Positions 34,384 to 45,874 of a stretch of DNA of 64,000 bases are shown piece by piece. The translations under genes were made by a program, and so were the position numbers. The stretch is from the NCBI GenBank assembly GCA_037157565.1, contig JAZHRO010000055.1, forward strand, positions 42,129,001-42,193,000. The letters run 5' to 3'. The notes beneath the pieces were generated by a model. It did not search any database, had not been told where the DNA came from, and saw only the letters and a program-made list of their open reading frames with translations. Each line of letters opens with the position of its first letter. The first letter of the stretch is position 1. Origin of the DNA: Thalassia testudinum (Eukaryota; Streptophyta; Magnoliopsida; Alismatales; Hydrocharitaceae).

Positions 34384-37300
34384 AGGTTACTTCTTTAGAG
34401 AAGGTAAGCAATATGATCTCCCATGCGGACTATGATGCTGTGGTCCAACACCTCTCTCAGTTGACCCAGGAGACCAATACTACTACTGATACAGCTGCCT
34501 TGGCTACTTCAGGGAATTCAGGTATGACTTCTGCTTACAGGTCTGGAAACACTAACAGTGCCTTGTGGTTGGTGGATTCTGGTACATCATAGCATCTTAG
34601 TGGAGATGAGACATGTTTTAGACAAGTTCATAATGTTCCCTCGGGGAGGTCTGTGCAGGTAGCAGATGGCAAGCAGTGTAAGGTTCATGGAAGAGGAGAT
34701 GTGGCAGTGACTCCTGCACTAACACTACCTAATGTTCTTTATGTTCCAGAATTTCCGATTAGTCTTTTGTCTGTTAGTAGAATTATAAAAGACTTATACT
34801 GGCGTGCAATATTTGATGAGGTAGGATGTATTTTTCAGGACAAACTCACGATGAGGACGATTAGTGGCGGACATGAGGAAGGGGGTGTGTATCGCCTGAT
34901 CCAGACTCCATTTGCAGCTGTGTCAGGGCGATGTTGCATTTAGTGTTGGTACAGCTCTTCAATGGCATCGTCGTCTTAGGCACCCCTCACTGGACAGGCT
35001 TCGACGCGTCATTCCTCATATTTCGCCAACTACAGAGATTTTGTTGATGCATGCCAGCTGGGAAAGCATCACAAAGCCAGTTTTCCTTCCAGTTCATCTC
35101 AAAGTTCTACTGCTATCTTTGATTTACTGCACATGGACGTATGAGGACCGAGTCGTGTCCCAGATAGATTAGGTCACAAATTTTATTTACTTGTTGTAGA
35201 TGATTTTTCCAGGATGTCATGGTTATTTCTTTTGAAAAACAAATCTGACGTTGGATCATTAATTGAAACATTTATATTGCAAATAAAGACTTAGTTCTCT
35301 AGTATTGTGAAGGTTGTACGATCTGATAATGTTTTACAATTCTGTACATCTAAGTTGGCGACCTTTTACAGATCCTTTGAGATTGTTCATCAAACATCCT
35401 GTCCACATACGTCGCAACAAAATGTAGTGGAAAGAAAACACGGTTACGTGCTTGATGTGGCTAGGACACTATTGATGCAACATAATGTGCCACAAGTGTA
35501 TTAGGGAGACGCAATGTTAACTACATGTTATTTAATCAACAGGTTTCCTAACTCAGCTATCCAAGAACAATTTCCTTGGCAGGTCCTCTATCCTAAGAAG
35601 GATTTATTCACTGTTTCACCTCGGGTGTTTGGCTGTGTAGCCTTTGTGCACATTCTGGCACATAGTAGGGACAAGTTGACTCCAAGAGCAGTGAAATGTA
35701 TCTTTTTGGGTTACAGCAACACCCAAAAAGGATATAGATACTATGACCCACATGGTAAGAAGCATTATGTGACTACAAATGCCACATTCCATGAGCTCAT
35801 TCCTTATTTTTCCACTGATGGTCATGAGGTGACATTTGAGGGAGAGACTTGGCTCTTATGCATGTCCCATCAGTTCCCTTGGAACAAATTCCTGTTACAC
35901 ATAATGAAACTCCCATAAGGCAGAAGGATGAGATCACTCAAGTCTATAGGCTACCAATGACATATAGATAGCATGCATAGTGAGAAGAACACAGCCCCCC
36001 ACGTCCTCAGCCACCTGTCTCCGCCCCTAGTTAGGTATGGATTGATACTAACGTGAGTTGTCCCAGTGGTATTTGTGCAGGTTCTTCTGATGAGTCTTCT
36101 TCTGCTACTGCTGAGGATATGGAGGACCTTGATCTTCCAATTGCTATTAAGAAGGCGCCACAGAGCTATGCTCAGTATCATACTGTACAGGAAGTCTCCA
36201 CTTCCAATCTTGGCAAATCCTTTGCTACTTTTACAGCAGTTCTCTCTGCAACGCACATTCTTACCTCCCATCAGTAGGCCATGCTAGATCCAAAATGATG
36301 TCAGGCCATGGAGGATGAAATGATTGCTCTGCACTCTAGAGGGACGTGGGACTTCACCACTTTGCCTCCTCACGTCGGAACAATTGGGTGCCGATAGGTC
36401 TTTGCTGTCAAATACAACCCAGATGACACAATTTCTCGTTATAAGGAGAGATTGGTGGCAAAGGGATTTGCCCAAATATATGGGGTAGATTTCTTTGATA
36501 CATTCTCCCATTTTGATCGATTATCTACTGTTCGGATTTTGATGTCCGTAGCTGCCCACTACGACTGGCCTCTTCATCAATTGGATGTAAAGAATGCATT
36601 TTTGTATGAAAATCTTCAAGAGGAAGTTTATATGCAACAGCCTCCTAGGTTTGAGACTAAAGGGGAGTGTGTATGCAAATTGAAGAAAGTTATCTATGGC
36701 TTAAAACAGAGCCCAAGAGCATGGTTCTAGAGGCTTTCAAAGGAGGTACAGATCATGGGGCTTATACGATCTTCTGCTGATCACTCTCTGTTTGTCAGGA
36801 AAGGAAAGGGAGGAGTAATTATACTCCTTGTCTATGTGGATGATTTGATTCTTGCTGGAGATGACGTTGCTAGGATAGTTGAGGTAAAAAGGAAGCTGGC
36901 TGATGCCTTTGTGATGGACCTAGGAGAACTCAGATACTTTCTTGGGATTGAAGTGGCACGTAGCAAAGAGGGTATTGTTCTTAGTCAACGCAAATATGCC
37001 CTTTATATCTTGCAGGAAACAGGAATGATGGGATTTAAATTTGCTAATATACCTATGGATCCCAAAGGACATCTTTATGATGCTGAGTCTCCGCCTGTAG
37101 ATAGTAGATCTTATACGCAATTGATTGGTAAACTGTTGCATCTTACTATTACTCGCCCAGATATTTCCTTTGCTGTTGGAAAACTCAGTCAATTTATGGA
37201 CAAGCTGACCAGGCAACATTGGGATGTTGCTATACAGGTGCTTAGATATGTGAAGTGTCTTATTTCAGAAGGGCTCTGCTATGAGTGCTGTTAGTTTCTC

Positions 37301-37763
37301 TGATGCTGATTGTGCAGGGTACATGATAGATAGGAAGTCAACAACTGGATTCTACATTTATGTGGCAGGTAACTTAGTGACTTGGAGAAGCAAGAAGCAG
37401 CAGGTGGTATCCAGATCCAGTGCAGAGTCAAAATACAAGGTTATGGCTCATACTACTACAAAGATGATCTGAGTCAGATCAGTGCTACATGATCCTCATA
37501 TTCAAATAGAGGGACCGATGGAGATGAGGTGTGATAATCGTGCTGCTACATATAATGCAAACAACCCAATGTTTCATGAGCGAACAAAATATGTTGAGGT
37601 TGATTGCCACTACACTAGAGACCTGATACGAGAAATCATTTACACTTCATCTATTTCTTCTGAAGATCATATAGCAAACATCTTCACCAAGCCTCTTCCA
37701 AGGATTGCGTTTGATAAGTGTTGTTCCAAACTGAGCATTATTGATATATATGCTCCAGCTTAA
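34384..37763 (+). pseudogene. copia-5 pol polyprotein (broken)
   Basis: Protease 'WLVDSGTS' (about 34570) is followed by a TAG in place of a residue. The pre-integrase stretch runs 34653-35100. Integrase shows 'SDNVLQFC' (about 35322) and 'QQNVVERKHGY' (about 35415-35445). Linker, then RT with '[13 protein letters not shown]' (about 36575) and intact YVDD (about 36833). RNase H runs 37281-37763, ending 'CSKLSIIDIYAPA' just before the purine tract. Stops at 35170, 35502, 36274 and 37272 break it. Confidence 0.87.
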
Positions 37764-37770
37764 GTAGGAG

Positions 37771-37929
37771 TATTGGTAGAGCACTCTAGTTATGTGTTGT
37801 TTTTACTTTGGTGTCATTTGTTTTTTTTTTTATCATATTGGACTTATGTTGTACTTTTCCCAACACCTTTCTCTATATAAAGAGGTGTAGGATTTCATTT
37901 GAGAATAAAAAAATTCATTGTCTCTTACT
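37771..37929 (+). repeat. copia-5 3' LTR
   Basis: 159 bp, matching the 5' copy with scattered changes and a longer T-run near 37820. Its first dinucleotide is TA instead of TG. Confidence 0.9.
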
Positions 37930-38833
37930 AATATATCTCTCGCTATTTCGGAGAATGAGGATAAAAAGAGAGTCCTTGAAGTAGTCCATAAGAACCTAAA
38001 GAAAAAGGTAGATTAGGTAGATTGACACCAGCGATCTGATAATTGTGGTTGATAGAGGGGGATAAGAACACTCATCTTTTTCATGTTGCCGCCCATTAAA
38101 GGAGGAGATCCGATCTTATTGCCTCCCTGTAAGTAAATGGTAGCGTTGTGACAAGTAGGGAGCTTATTGTCCAGGCCTTAAAAAAATAGAGGTTTGATGC
38201 AAACATCCCTATTTTAGATGACAACGTCGCATAAATCGATTGAGCAAGTGACAAATCAATGGATAAGGGCCTTAAGGTTGAGGGTTCACTTAGTCTAGAT
38301 GGTTTCCCTATGTTATTTTTTAAGGAATTTTAGGATCTCCTCAAATTAGATCTCCGGGCAATGATGAGTTCTATATGGGCAATTTTGGCTTTAAGAAGAT
38401 CAATAGATTATATATTTTCCTTTTTCGAAAAAAGATAGATACTGAGAATGTTCATGATTATAGACCCATTGCCTTTTCCAATGTTGTCTATCTTATTATG
38501 GCAAGGGTCTTAAATAACAAACTGCGTAAGGTGGCTCCTCAACTTATTTCTCTGATTCAGTAGACTTTTATTCGAGGCAGGTCTCCACAAGAATCATTTA
38601 TATTGGCTGGCAAGATGATTACAACTTGGAGAAGGCACTTCACAAAGAGTTCGTGTGGAAAGTTGACTTCTACAAGGCTTATGACTCGATATCTTGGTCA
38701 TACTTATAGCAGGCTCTCAATAAAGAAAATTTCCCAACAATTGGATTGCTTGAATGAAGAGATGTTACCACAGCTTCATTTGCAGTGCTGCTTAATGGCC
38801 GCCATGTAGGTGGATGTATCCAACCTCAGAGAG

Positions 38834-38846
38834 GAGTACGACAGGG
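38834..38846. repeat. Target-site duplication of the small retroposon, left copy
   Basis: GAGTACGACAGGG. The right copy GAGTACGACAAGG at 39077-39089 differs at one of 13 bases. Confidence 0.8.
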
Positions 38847-39076
38847 TTTTTTTTTTTAAAGCGCAAGGGCTGTTTTCCGAGTGATAACCGCCCAAAATCA
38901 TTCATTAAAATTACAGGATAGATCCCCAAAACACCACTTAGGAAGAAATAGCCGAAACAAAATTCTCAGCATAAGGCCTCTCCCCCCTAAAAATCGCCCC
39001 GATTCTCCCGAGCCATACACCCCACAGGACCGCCAAGACTTTCGCCCTATCCTGTGGGGTGTCATACACCCTACAA
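38847..39076 (-). mobile_element. 230-bp reverse-oriented retroposon with poly(A)
   Basis: Begins on the + strand with 11 T's (38847-38857), the poly(A) tail of a minus-strand insert, and is flanked by a 13-bp TSD. It splits the LINE-C RT codons for 'GVRQG'. The body could be a 5'-truncated LINE 3' end or a SINE; I do not recognise the family. A perfect 13-bp inverted repeat lies near its 5' end. Confidence 0.8.
39017..39062. repeat. Perfect 13-bp hairpin inside the small retroposon
   Basis: ACACCCCACAGGA (39017-39029) pairs with TCCTGTGGGGTGT (39050-39062) across a 20-base loop. Confidence 0.85.
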
Positions 39077-40608
39077 GAGTACGACAAGGTTGTCTCCTTG
39101 CCCCCTTGTTGTTCAATATTGCCATGGATAGTTTGGCTTTGATGGCTTTCAAAGCATGTGCAAGTGAGTTGAGGGTTACAATTGAGGGTGATGGGACAAT
39201 GGTGACGACCATTTTAGAGTACACAAACAACACATTATTTTTCATCAAAGGAGGAATGGATGAATCCACAGCTCTTAGCACTATTGTTCCTAATTTTGGG
39301 GAGATTTCTAACCTATTTGTGAACCATGAGAAGTCCACCTTTATTCCTTTTAATATGATTGATGTTGAAAAACATGTCATCTCCACTTACCTTCCGATGC
39401 AACCCTCAACCCTGCCCTTTGCATGTCTTGGGCTACCGTTGAAAGGGAAACAACTAACAATTGGCGATTGGTTACAACTTGTTATCAAGATTGAAAAGAG
39501 GTTGGCAGGTTGGCGGAGTTGGGTGTTATCTAGAGGTGGCCGCCTTGTGTTACTAAAGTAAATCCTATCGAAAATTTTGATTTTCTTCCTTTCAGTTTTT
39601 AAACCACTAAAAAAAGTTATCAAGAAGCTTGATGCTATAAGGTGTATATTCTTTTAGAAAGGATCAAACCATAAAGGGAATTTTCTTCATTTGGTGAAAT
39701 GGAAGGAGGTTTGTAGACCCATCCAATAGGGCGGGCTTGGTGTATTGCACCTCATCGATTTTAGGGATGCGCTCTTGTCAAAGTGGATCGTCAAGCAGAT
39801 GATGAGTGAAGAATCGATTTGTCATAAGGTGTTGTGCGACTCATACAATTGTAGCCTCAATTGGTCTAAAAGGAGACATTTTCTTAGTGGTGCATCTACT
39901 TTTTGGAGAGGCTTATGTTCCACCTTTTCCCGAGTTGAATCTTTCTATGAGCTGATATTAGGAGACAAAAGTTCTTTTAGGTTCTAGGAGGATGATTAGA
40001 CAAGCTTGGGACCTCTTGCTTCTGCTTTGTCTAGGCTCTATGCTCTATCCGTTGATAAAGGTCTCCCTGTTGTAGATGCGTGGGATGGCCCCATGGTTCG
40101 AGGTGTTAGGTCCTGGTTGCCTCATTTTGAAAGAACACTTTCGGATGCACAACTTAGGAAGTTCTAGGATATGTTGGCTTCTCTTGAGTGTTTCTGGCCT
40201 AAGGAGAGTGTCCAAGACAAATTGACTTGGTCTCATGGCTCCTTTTCTATGAAAAAAGCTTACAAGCTACTAAGAGGAGAAGTTGTTGGGCAAGACATTT
40301 TTCTTGGGATTGACTGTGCTATAATTTGGAAAATGAAGATCCTGCAGAAGATTAAAATTTTTCTTTGCCTTCTGAGGAGTACAAAGTTGGTTACTCTGCA
40401 TTCTGTCAATCACTGGCAGCCAGATATTGATGTTACATGCCCTTTACGTAGAATGCAACAAGAAGATATCCCCCATTGGCTTCTACAATGCCATTTTGCT
40501 AAGGAGGTCCTCAAAACTGTCAATCTCCCGATCATAGAGGATGGCTCCTTCCTTGACTTTTGGTTCTCTCTTGAGGAACTATGGCAGATCCTCCGATCAG
40601 GGTATTGA

Positions 40609-40813
40609 TGTCAGCAGCCCTAGGGTCCTTATGGTTGCAATGAAATCAGTCTGTTTTTGAAGGGGAAAGGGTTTGTCCTGGCAATGTTGTAAGGAAAGCT
40701 TTTTCTCTTCCTTCTGGTATGCACTTATGTAATCTCTTTGTCTTGTTTTAGTAATATAACGTATGTCTACTGATCTCCAGTAAACATCCTTTTCCTTCTT
40801 CAAAAAAAAAAAA
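40609..40813 (+). other. LINE-C 3' UTR and poly(A) tail
   Basis: Noncoding tail ending in 13 A's (40801-40813). A short TG microsatellite (about 40827-40840) follows within hAT-2. Confidence 0.8.
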
Positions 40814-41079
40814 ATACAATATATGTATGTGTGTGTGTGTCTATTTATACAAATTTTTTTTTTACTAGTTACAGATTGGATCGAATTGGATTAGATATAC
40901 ACTGTAAAATTTTATGGATTTAAGATAGTATCGGATTGGAAAAGGTCTTACCTCAATCCAATTTTCAATGGATTGAAATTTCATAATCCAATCCATAGAG
41001 GGGAAAATCCAATCCAATCTAGTCTAATCAGATTGGAATGGATCAAATTGCGGATTAATCCAATTAGCACGCACCCCCA

Positions 41080-41640
41080 ATTCAGACTTCATTGACAACA
41101 TGGATCAGGCTTCATTGACAAAGTGGAATGTTAAAAGTATAAGGAAGGAAGGCAGCTGGTATTCAATACATTGTTGGCATGCTATAGTAGAAAGCTTAAC
41201 TAGGAGATTAGATTGGAGATGGTAAGGGGAACCTTTTCCTCTTGGCATGGTTTGTTGAGGCTTGTGCCTTCTGTTATGCCTTTTTTTTGCCAAGCTAAGG
41301 GATGGATCTCATTTCAGCTTCTGGCATGATGATTGGACAATAAAAGGGATCTGATTTCAACTCTTTGGCATCATGACTGGACAACAAAGAGGTACTCCTG
41401 CAAAGATCCTGAAGCTATTTACTTCAGCCTCTAACTTTGATGATTCAGTCTCAGATTACTGCGACTTTGGCAGTGTTGTGTTCTTGACTATTGGACGCCT
41501 ATTCTCTTAGGGCCATTCTCAAATCAGCAAGTTGTGGCTTTTTGTGGCTCCAGGAGGTTTTCGCTCACATCTGTCTGCAAGTTGGTATGACATATGGGTG
41601 AAAGTAGGACAGTTGTTTTTCAATCAAAGCCTGTGCACAA
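41080..41640 (+). pseudogene. LINE-A: L1 ORF2 fragment, right part
   Basis: Reads 'RDGSHFSFWHDDWTIKG' (about 41300-41345), the FW.D.W block found between RT and zf-RVT in plant L1 ORF2. 'ILKLFTSASN' follows. A short imperfect duplication of the FWHDDW stretch lies at about 41345-41390. It complements 25310-25536 on the far side of hAT-2. Confidence 0.55.
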
Positions 41641-41799
41641 TATTTTTTCTAAAAAGAAAAGGGATGATCACAAAGGGAAGTCATATCCAATATATTAGTG
41701 AAAGATAGCTTATGTCAAAAGCCTTTGCAAAGCAAACCACAAACCCTTGACAAAGGATACATCGCTGCAAATGCTAACACAACATTTTTCCCCTCTAAA

Positions 41800-42146
41800 G
41801 ATCACACCATTATGGTGCAGACAAAGTGCCCAAGATCCATCGCTCCAAAAGGTTCTCTAGGAATCCTCCCATGGTGTATGTGATGGTCCTTGCCTGCCAG
41901 CCCAAGTCCAGACCTCTCTCGTGAATGGGCAAAAGAATAAACAGTCACAATCTTCTCAACTACCCCCAAATAAAGAGCAAGCAGGATCTGACTGTGATAC
42001 AACCTTTAGCCATTACTACTCCATCATAATCCTTTTCTGATGTGGCAACCAAGCAAAGAACTTAACTTTCAAATCTTGGTCTTCCAAATTAATATGTAAT
42101 CCCTGGAGTGGATGTGATCAATCTGCTACAATTGAGACAATGATTT
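41800..42146 (-). pseudogene. LINE-D ORF2, zf-RVT end
   Basis: Minus-strand reading 'DLKVKFFAWLPHQKRIM' then a damaged cysteine segment, the standard closing domain of plant L1 ORF2. It continues the reading 'WLWEGGEFIVNT' that ends on the other side of the TR-GAG element at about 44350. Confidence 0.7.
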
Positions 42147-42151
42147 GTATT
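42147..42151. repeat. Target-site duplication of the TR-GAG element
   Basis: GTATT, identical to 44350-44354 on the other side. Confidence 0.85.
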
Positions 42152-42556
42152 TGTTAGTGTGAATAAAGTTGGCCACGTGGACCCACGTAGACCCACATAG
42201 TCGGCAAAGGTATCTTTGGGTTGCATGCCAAGTTAGTTTTGTGCCACATGTGGCAAATTTGTTAGAGATAATTAGGATTGAATTGGTTTTCCTTTTTCTA
42301 GTTAATTAGGATTCGATTTCCTATTTTCCTTATTTAGAAAAAGGATTGCTTCTTTTTAAAAGGAGCAATAACTAATTGGTATTTGCGTTACATCAATAAT
42401 CTTTCCCAATCAAAGAGCTCCTCTCCTCTCTCCCCAACGATTCTCCTCTCTCTCTCTCTCTCTCTCTCTAACCACCAACTCCTCACCCTCTCTCCTCTCT
42501 CCATGCGTGAACTCAAGGAAGAAGAAGAAGGCCCACACCCACCGCCAACTTCAACA
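42152..42556 (+). repeat. TR-GAG 5' LTR
   Basis: 405 bp from TGTTAGTGTGAAT to ACTTCAACA. It contains a (CT)n microsatellite at about 42442-42468 and a purine-rich end. Confidence 0.88.
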
Positions 42557-42899
42557 TGGTATCAAAGAAGGACTTCCTGGCTTACTAGATCACACACACG
42601 TGGAGAGGAGAGAAGAGATCTACAGAAGATCATGTGGAGGTTTCTTTGTGTGCGTGGAACCCGTGGAGGTTTCTTAGAGTCACATCGTTGCGCCAACTCC
42701 ACTACAAAGAGTGACCTTATATGTTCCTAGAGACCCAAGGGACTTGAAGGGCTCTTGAGGTGTAGGAGCAACAGCACCAAAAGATTAAGGGGGAGCATGG
42801 AACCCTCTAGCATGTCAAGGAACACCAAAGATCTAATGCTTGGCTCTCAAGTGTAGAAGAAGAAGCACAGAGACCTTCCTCAACCATTGCGTTGAAGAT

Positions 42900-43737
42900 A
42901 TGGCCAATGTAGAAACTCAAATCACCACTAAAACAAAGGTGCTCGTGCAAGGGACGACTATCAAGCTAATGGGTGCATCCAACTATGTCTTGTGGGCAAG
43001 AGCCTTCAAGATACTTGTTGGTGGACAAGACAAGCTTCATGTACTTCTCAAAGAAGCTCCAGAGACAAGGAATGCAACAAAAGCGAAGTGGGAGAAGAAC
43101 TATATGGTAATGAATTGGCTAATGAATTCTATTAATCCTAATATTGCAGCCACTATGCTTTATAAAGATACGCCCAAGGTCATATGGGACGCTCTTCAGA
43201 AAAGGTTCTCCAAGAAGACTAGATGTGCCGAACTTGCCAATATTTATTGGTGCATCTGGAGTTCAAGTCAAGGGGATCTCTCACTTAACAATTACTACTC
43301 AAAAATGGGGGACCCGTTCGAGGAGCTTAGCATCTATGAGCCCCCCTATTGCGATAAACAAGCCAAATCACGTGCATGTTGGCAATCATGCAAGTTCCTT
43401 GGGGGTCTACCAACCCCCCCCCCAGCCAACATGCGACCATATCCTTGTTGCAGAGGATCTTAACCTCGAGATTATCTGTAGTCATCACGAGAAACTTGAG
43501 GTCAATAAACCAATGAGTTCAACCCCAGTTGTGCCTGATACAACTGCCTTAGCTACTACTATTGATGACTCTAGACAAGGAAGAAGTCATGGCTTGGGAC
43601 GGGTTTTCCCACCTTGCCAACATTGTGGTAGCACCCATCACACGCATGAGAGCTGTTGGGCCAAATATGGGAAGCCTCCACGTAGAGAGTCAACCTTCAC
43701 ACGTGTGGAATTGGAGAAACTACAGACAATACTCTAA
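42900..43737 (+). pseudogene. TR-GAG gag protein with zinc knuckle, one frameshift
   Basis: ATG at 42900. Motifs 'IKLMGASNYVLWARAF', 'KWEKNYMVMNWLMNS' and 'GDLSLNNYYSKM' (UBN2-type gag) precede 'KFLGGLP' at about 43395. The frame then shifts at a run of ten C's (43414-43423) and continues to an intact CCHC knuckle CQHCGSTHHTHESC (about 43615-43656), ending at the TAA at 43735. The rest is open, so loss of the frame may be recent. It is clearly related to the copia-6 gag at 45874. Confidence 0.83.
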
Positions 43738-43953
43738 GATGGAGAGAAGACGACTACCTCCATTGCAACTACATTCAAGGTTGCCAAAGAAGCAACGACT
43801 TCAGAAGTTGCAGAGGGACTTGCAGTTGCATCAAAAGAATCTTTTTAAGATCATGGAGCTTATATGGACGCGGATGCTGAAGATAATTGGTGGGGCACCT
43901 CACAAGAAGTTTGAAGGCAAGTCTTCACCTTCTCCGACTTCAATTTGAAGGGG

Positions 43954-44349
43954 CGTTAGTGTGAACAAAGTTGGCCACATGGTACGTGGGCCCATGTAAT
44001 CACCCAAGGTGTCTTTGGCATGCATGCCAAGTTAGTTTTGTGCCACATGTGGCAATTTTGTTAAAGATAATTAGAATTGAGTTGGTTTTCCTATTATAGT
44101 TAATTAGAATTTGATTTCCTATTTTCTTATTTAGAAATAGGATTGCTTCTCTTTAAAAGAAGAGCAATACCTAATTGTTATTTGAGTTCCATTAATAATA
44201 TTTCCCTTTCAAAGAGCTCCTCTCCCCTCTGCCCAATGATTCTCCTTTCTCTCTCTCACCGCCTACTCCTCTCCCTTTCCCCTCTATCTACATGTGAACT
44301 CAAAGAAGAAGAAGGCCCACACGCACTGCCAACTTTATCAGTATTCACT
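43954..44349 (+). repeat. TR-GAG 3' LTR
   Basis: 396 bp, matching the 5' LTR; its first base is C instead of T. Confidence 0.87.
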
Positions 44350-45405
44350 ATAAATTCTCCTCCTTCCCACAGCCACCTATCCAAACAGTCATCCCTCGAC
44401 CTAATTGATAAAATGAGATTCGGCATCCTCATAAAATCATCCAATCATTAATCTAAACGGTTCCCCTCGAAAAGGGGCATCCAAGCACTAGCACTAGAGT
44501 GCCAACAATCTGTAATAGTCACATGTAAATCTCTGGAGGAAACTGAAAGGCACAGAAACATCTCCGCCATAATACCTCTATTGGGCTAATCATCAAGCCA
44601 AAAGGCAAAACCCACTCTATTCCCTAGCTCAGAAAATAAAAAGGGAGACATAAGGAGCATGACACAAAGTATTCCTTCCCAAGAAGCAAAGTCACATCTT
44701 CTTAGCTACATCCTTTGTTCCCAATTTAACTTCCTACCATAACAATATAGCATGATTCAATAACAAAAGAAACAAGACTTCCATCAAGACCTACAACTTG
44801 GCAACCCATTTAGTCACCAAAGCATGATTCTATTACTTCCAGAATCAAAGCACCAAGCCCCCCATCAAATTTAGGCAAGCAAATCCCCTTCCAACAAAAC
44901 CATGGCCACCCCTTTACTCTCCTTCCTAACACCTTTCCAAAGAAAATGACACCTCAAAGCATCTAAATCATCAACTACCTTTTGTAGCACAAGGAAGATG
45001 AACAAATAAAAGATGGGCAACATGGAAAGAAACATCTTCAACATTAACCAACCTTCCTTTCATAATAGCCAACCGACTAGCCTACTCTCCATCTTTTGAA
45101 TCAAGAGGTTCCAATCAAAAGCCTGCAAAGGATGATTAAAAAGAGGAAGCCCCACATACTACATCGAAAGGCAGGCAAAGAAATCTCCAAAATAGTTGCA
45201 CACCTCTCCCTTCAACCTCCATCATCCCAAAGGTACAAAACTGGACTTGCCCTATTTATGCTAAGACCTAGAACACTTTGAAGATATCCATTACAACAAA
45301 TAGGTGTTCTATCGCTTCCACCGACCTTTCTATAAGAAAAACCATATTGCTTGCACATTGAAATACAGGTGTTGGAGAATAGAATAACGCCTCTTGTTAT
45401 ATTGA

Positions 45406-45874
45406 AATCCATCAAGGAACCTATAGGTTTACCACTTAGCCCTTTAAGTAGTCCGGGCATCAAAACAAGAGGGTTGGAAGACCGTAAGTTCCTCGTAGAG
45501 TGACTCCATGTTTGTATAATAATCAACCAAGGATGGGTCCCCCTAATTGGTAGACCATATCCTTCAATCGTTGGACTTCTAAGAGTAATTTTTGCCTAAG
45601 TTGTCCTAGATGTCTTTTGCATTCTTCTTGTACAACATACTGGTTGTGATCTCCAACTCGATGTTGCTCATTAGCCAATTCATCACCATGCAGTATCTTG
45701 CTCCCACTTCTCATAGTCTCTATCCTTGGTGTCAGGTTCCTCTTTGGTTAAGATATAAAGCTTCTTCTTACCACCAATGAATATCTTGAATGCTTTAGAC
45801 GAGAGGATGTAGTTTCGAGCACCACTAACATTGATAGAGGTACCCAAAACTACAACCACCGTAATGGATGCCAA
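45406..45874 (-). pseudogene. copia-6 gag fragment
   Basis: Starts at the ATG at 45874 (MASITVVVVLG). Motifs 'VSGARNYILSSKAFKIFIGG' and 'YEKWEQDTAW', then a stop. 'NWLMSNIELEI' and 'GDPSLVDYYTNMESLYEEL' follow in shifted frames. It is close to the TR-GAG gag, suggesting one gag lineage shared by autonomous and gag-only elements. It ends abruptly at the junction with the LTR remnant. Confidence 0.75.

Larger units (their letters stand above)
32653..37929 (+). mobile_element. copia-5: full-layout Ty1/copia retrotransposon
   Basis: 5' LTR 32653-32810, primer site 32811-32822, gag, pol, purine tract, 3' LTR 37771-37929. A perfect TSD AATAT is present (32648-32652, 37930-37934). Gag has a long open frame, and relatively few stops suggest it is among the younger elements here, but several stops remain. 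Confidence 0.92.
37935..40608 (+). pseudogene. LINE-C ORF2 reverse transcriptase and zf-RVT (broken)
   Basis: Resumes 'LAISENEDKKRVLEV' after copia-5. It continues with the 'EGDKNTHLFHVAAH' block (about 38058-38100), RT blocks, and 'RGVRQG' split by a small insertion at 38847. Then 'GCLLAPLLFNIAMDSL' (about 39090), 'YTNNTLFF' replacing FADD (about 39220) and 'LPFACLGLPLKGKQL' (about 39412). zf-RVT runs 40170-40608 with 'LTWSHGSFSMKKAYKLL' and 'IPHWLLQCHF'. Confidence 0.82.
25900..40813 (+). mobile_element. LINE-C: L1-type LINE carrying copia-4, copia-5 and a small retroposon
   Basis: One + strand L1 recovered by removing three insertions: ORF1 (26240-27387 and 31151-31729), endonuclease (31728-32300), linker, RT and zf-RVT (37935-40608), 3' UTR, then 13 A's (40801-40813). 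Each gap is closed by a matching TSD: GATCC, AATAT and GAGTACGACA(G/A)GG. The 5' edge near 25900 is approximate. Confidence 0.82.
25537..41079. mobile_element. hAT-2: short non-autonomous hAT-like element, expanded by nested insertions
   Basis: The left end TAAGGGTACACAAATTAGATT and the reverse-complemented right end TGGGGGTGCGTGCTAATTGG resemble each other and the TAGGGGTG-type ends of plant hAT elements. Both ends are followed by many AATCCAAT/ATTGGATT subterminal motifs (25545-25690 and 40870-41065). Flanks ATTCAAGC (25529-25536) and ATTCAGAC (41080-41087) match at 6 of 8 positions. LINE-A reads on across the flanks. Without LINE-C the element is only about 0.6 kb and codes for nothing. 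Confidence 0.55.
42152..44349 (+). mobile_element. TR-GAG-type LTR retrotransposon (gag only)
   Basis: Two long LTRs (405 and 396 bp), a perfect TSD GTATT, a primer site beginning TGGTATCA, an internal region of only 1.4 kb coding for gag alone, and a purine tract TTGAAGGGG. No protease, integrase or RT is present. Such gag-carrying non-autonomous elements (TR-GAG) are known from plants and must borrow enzymes from an autonomous copia relative. Confidence 0.88.

Noticed and set aside
38881..39070. Start of a 226-codon + strand frame
   Set aside because: The first part is the reverse-oriented retroposon fused by chance to the LINE-C RT frame.
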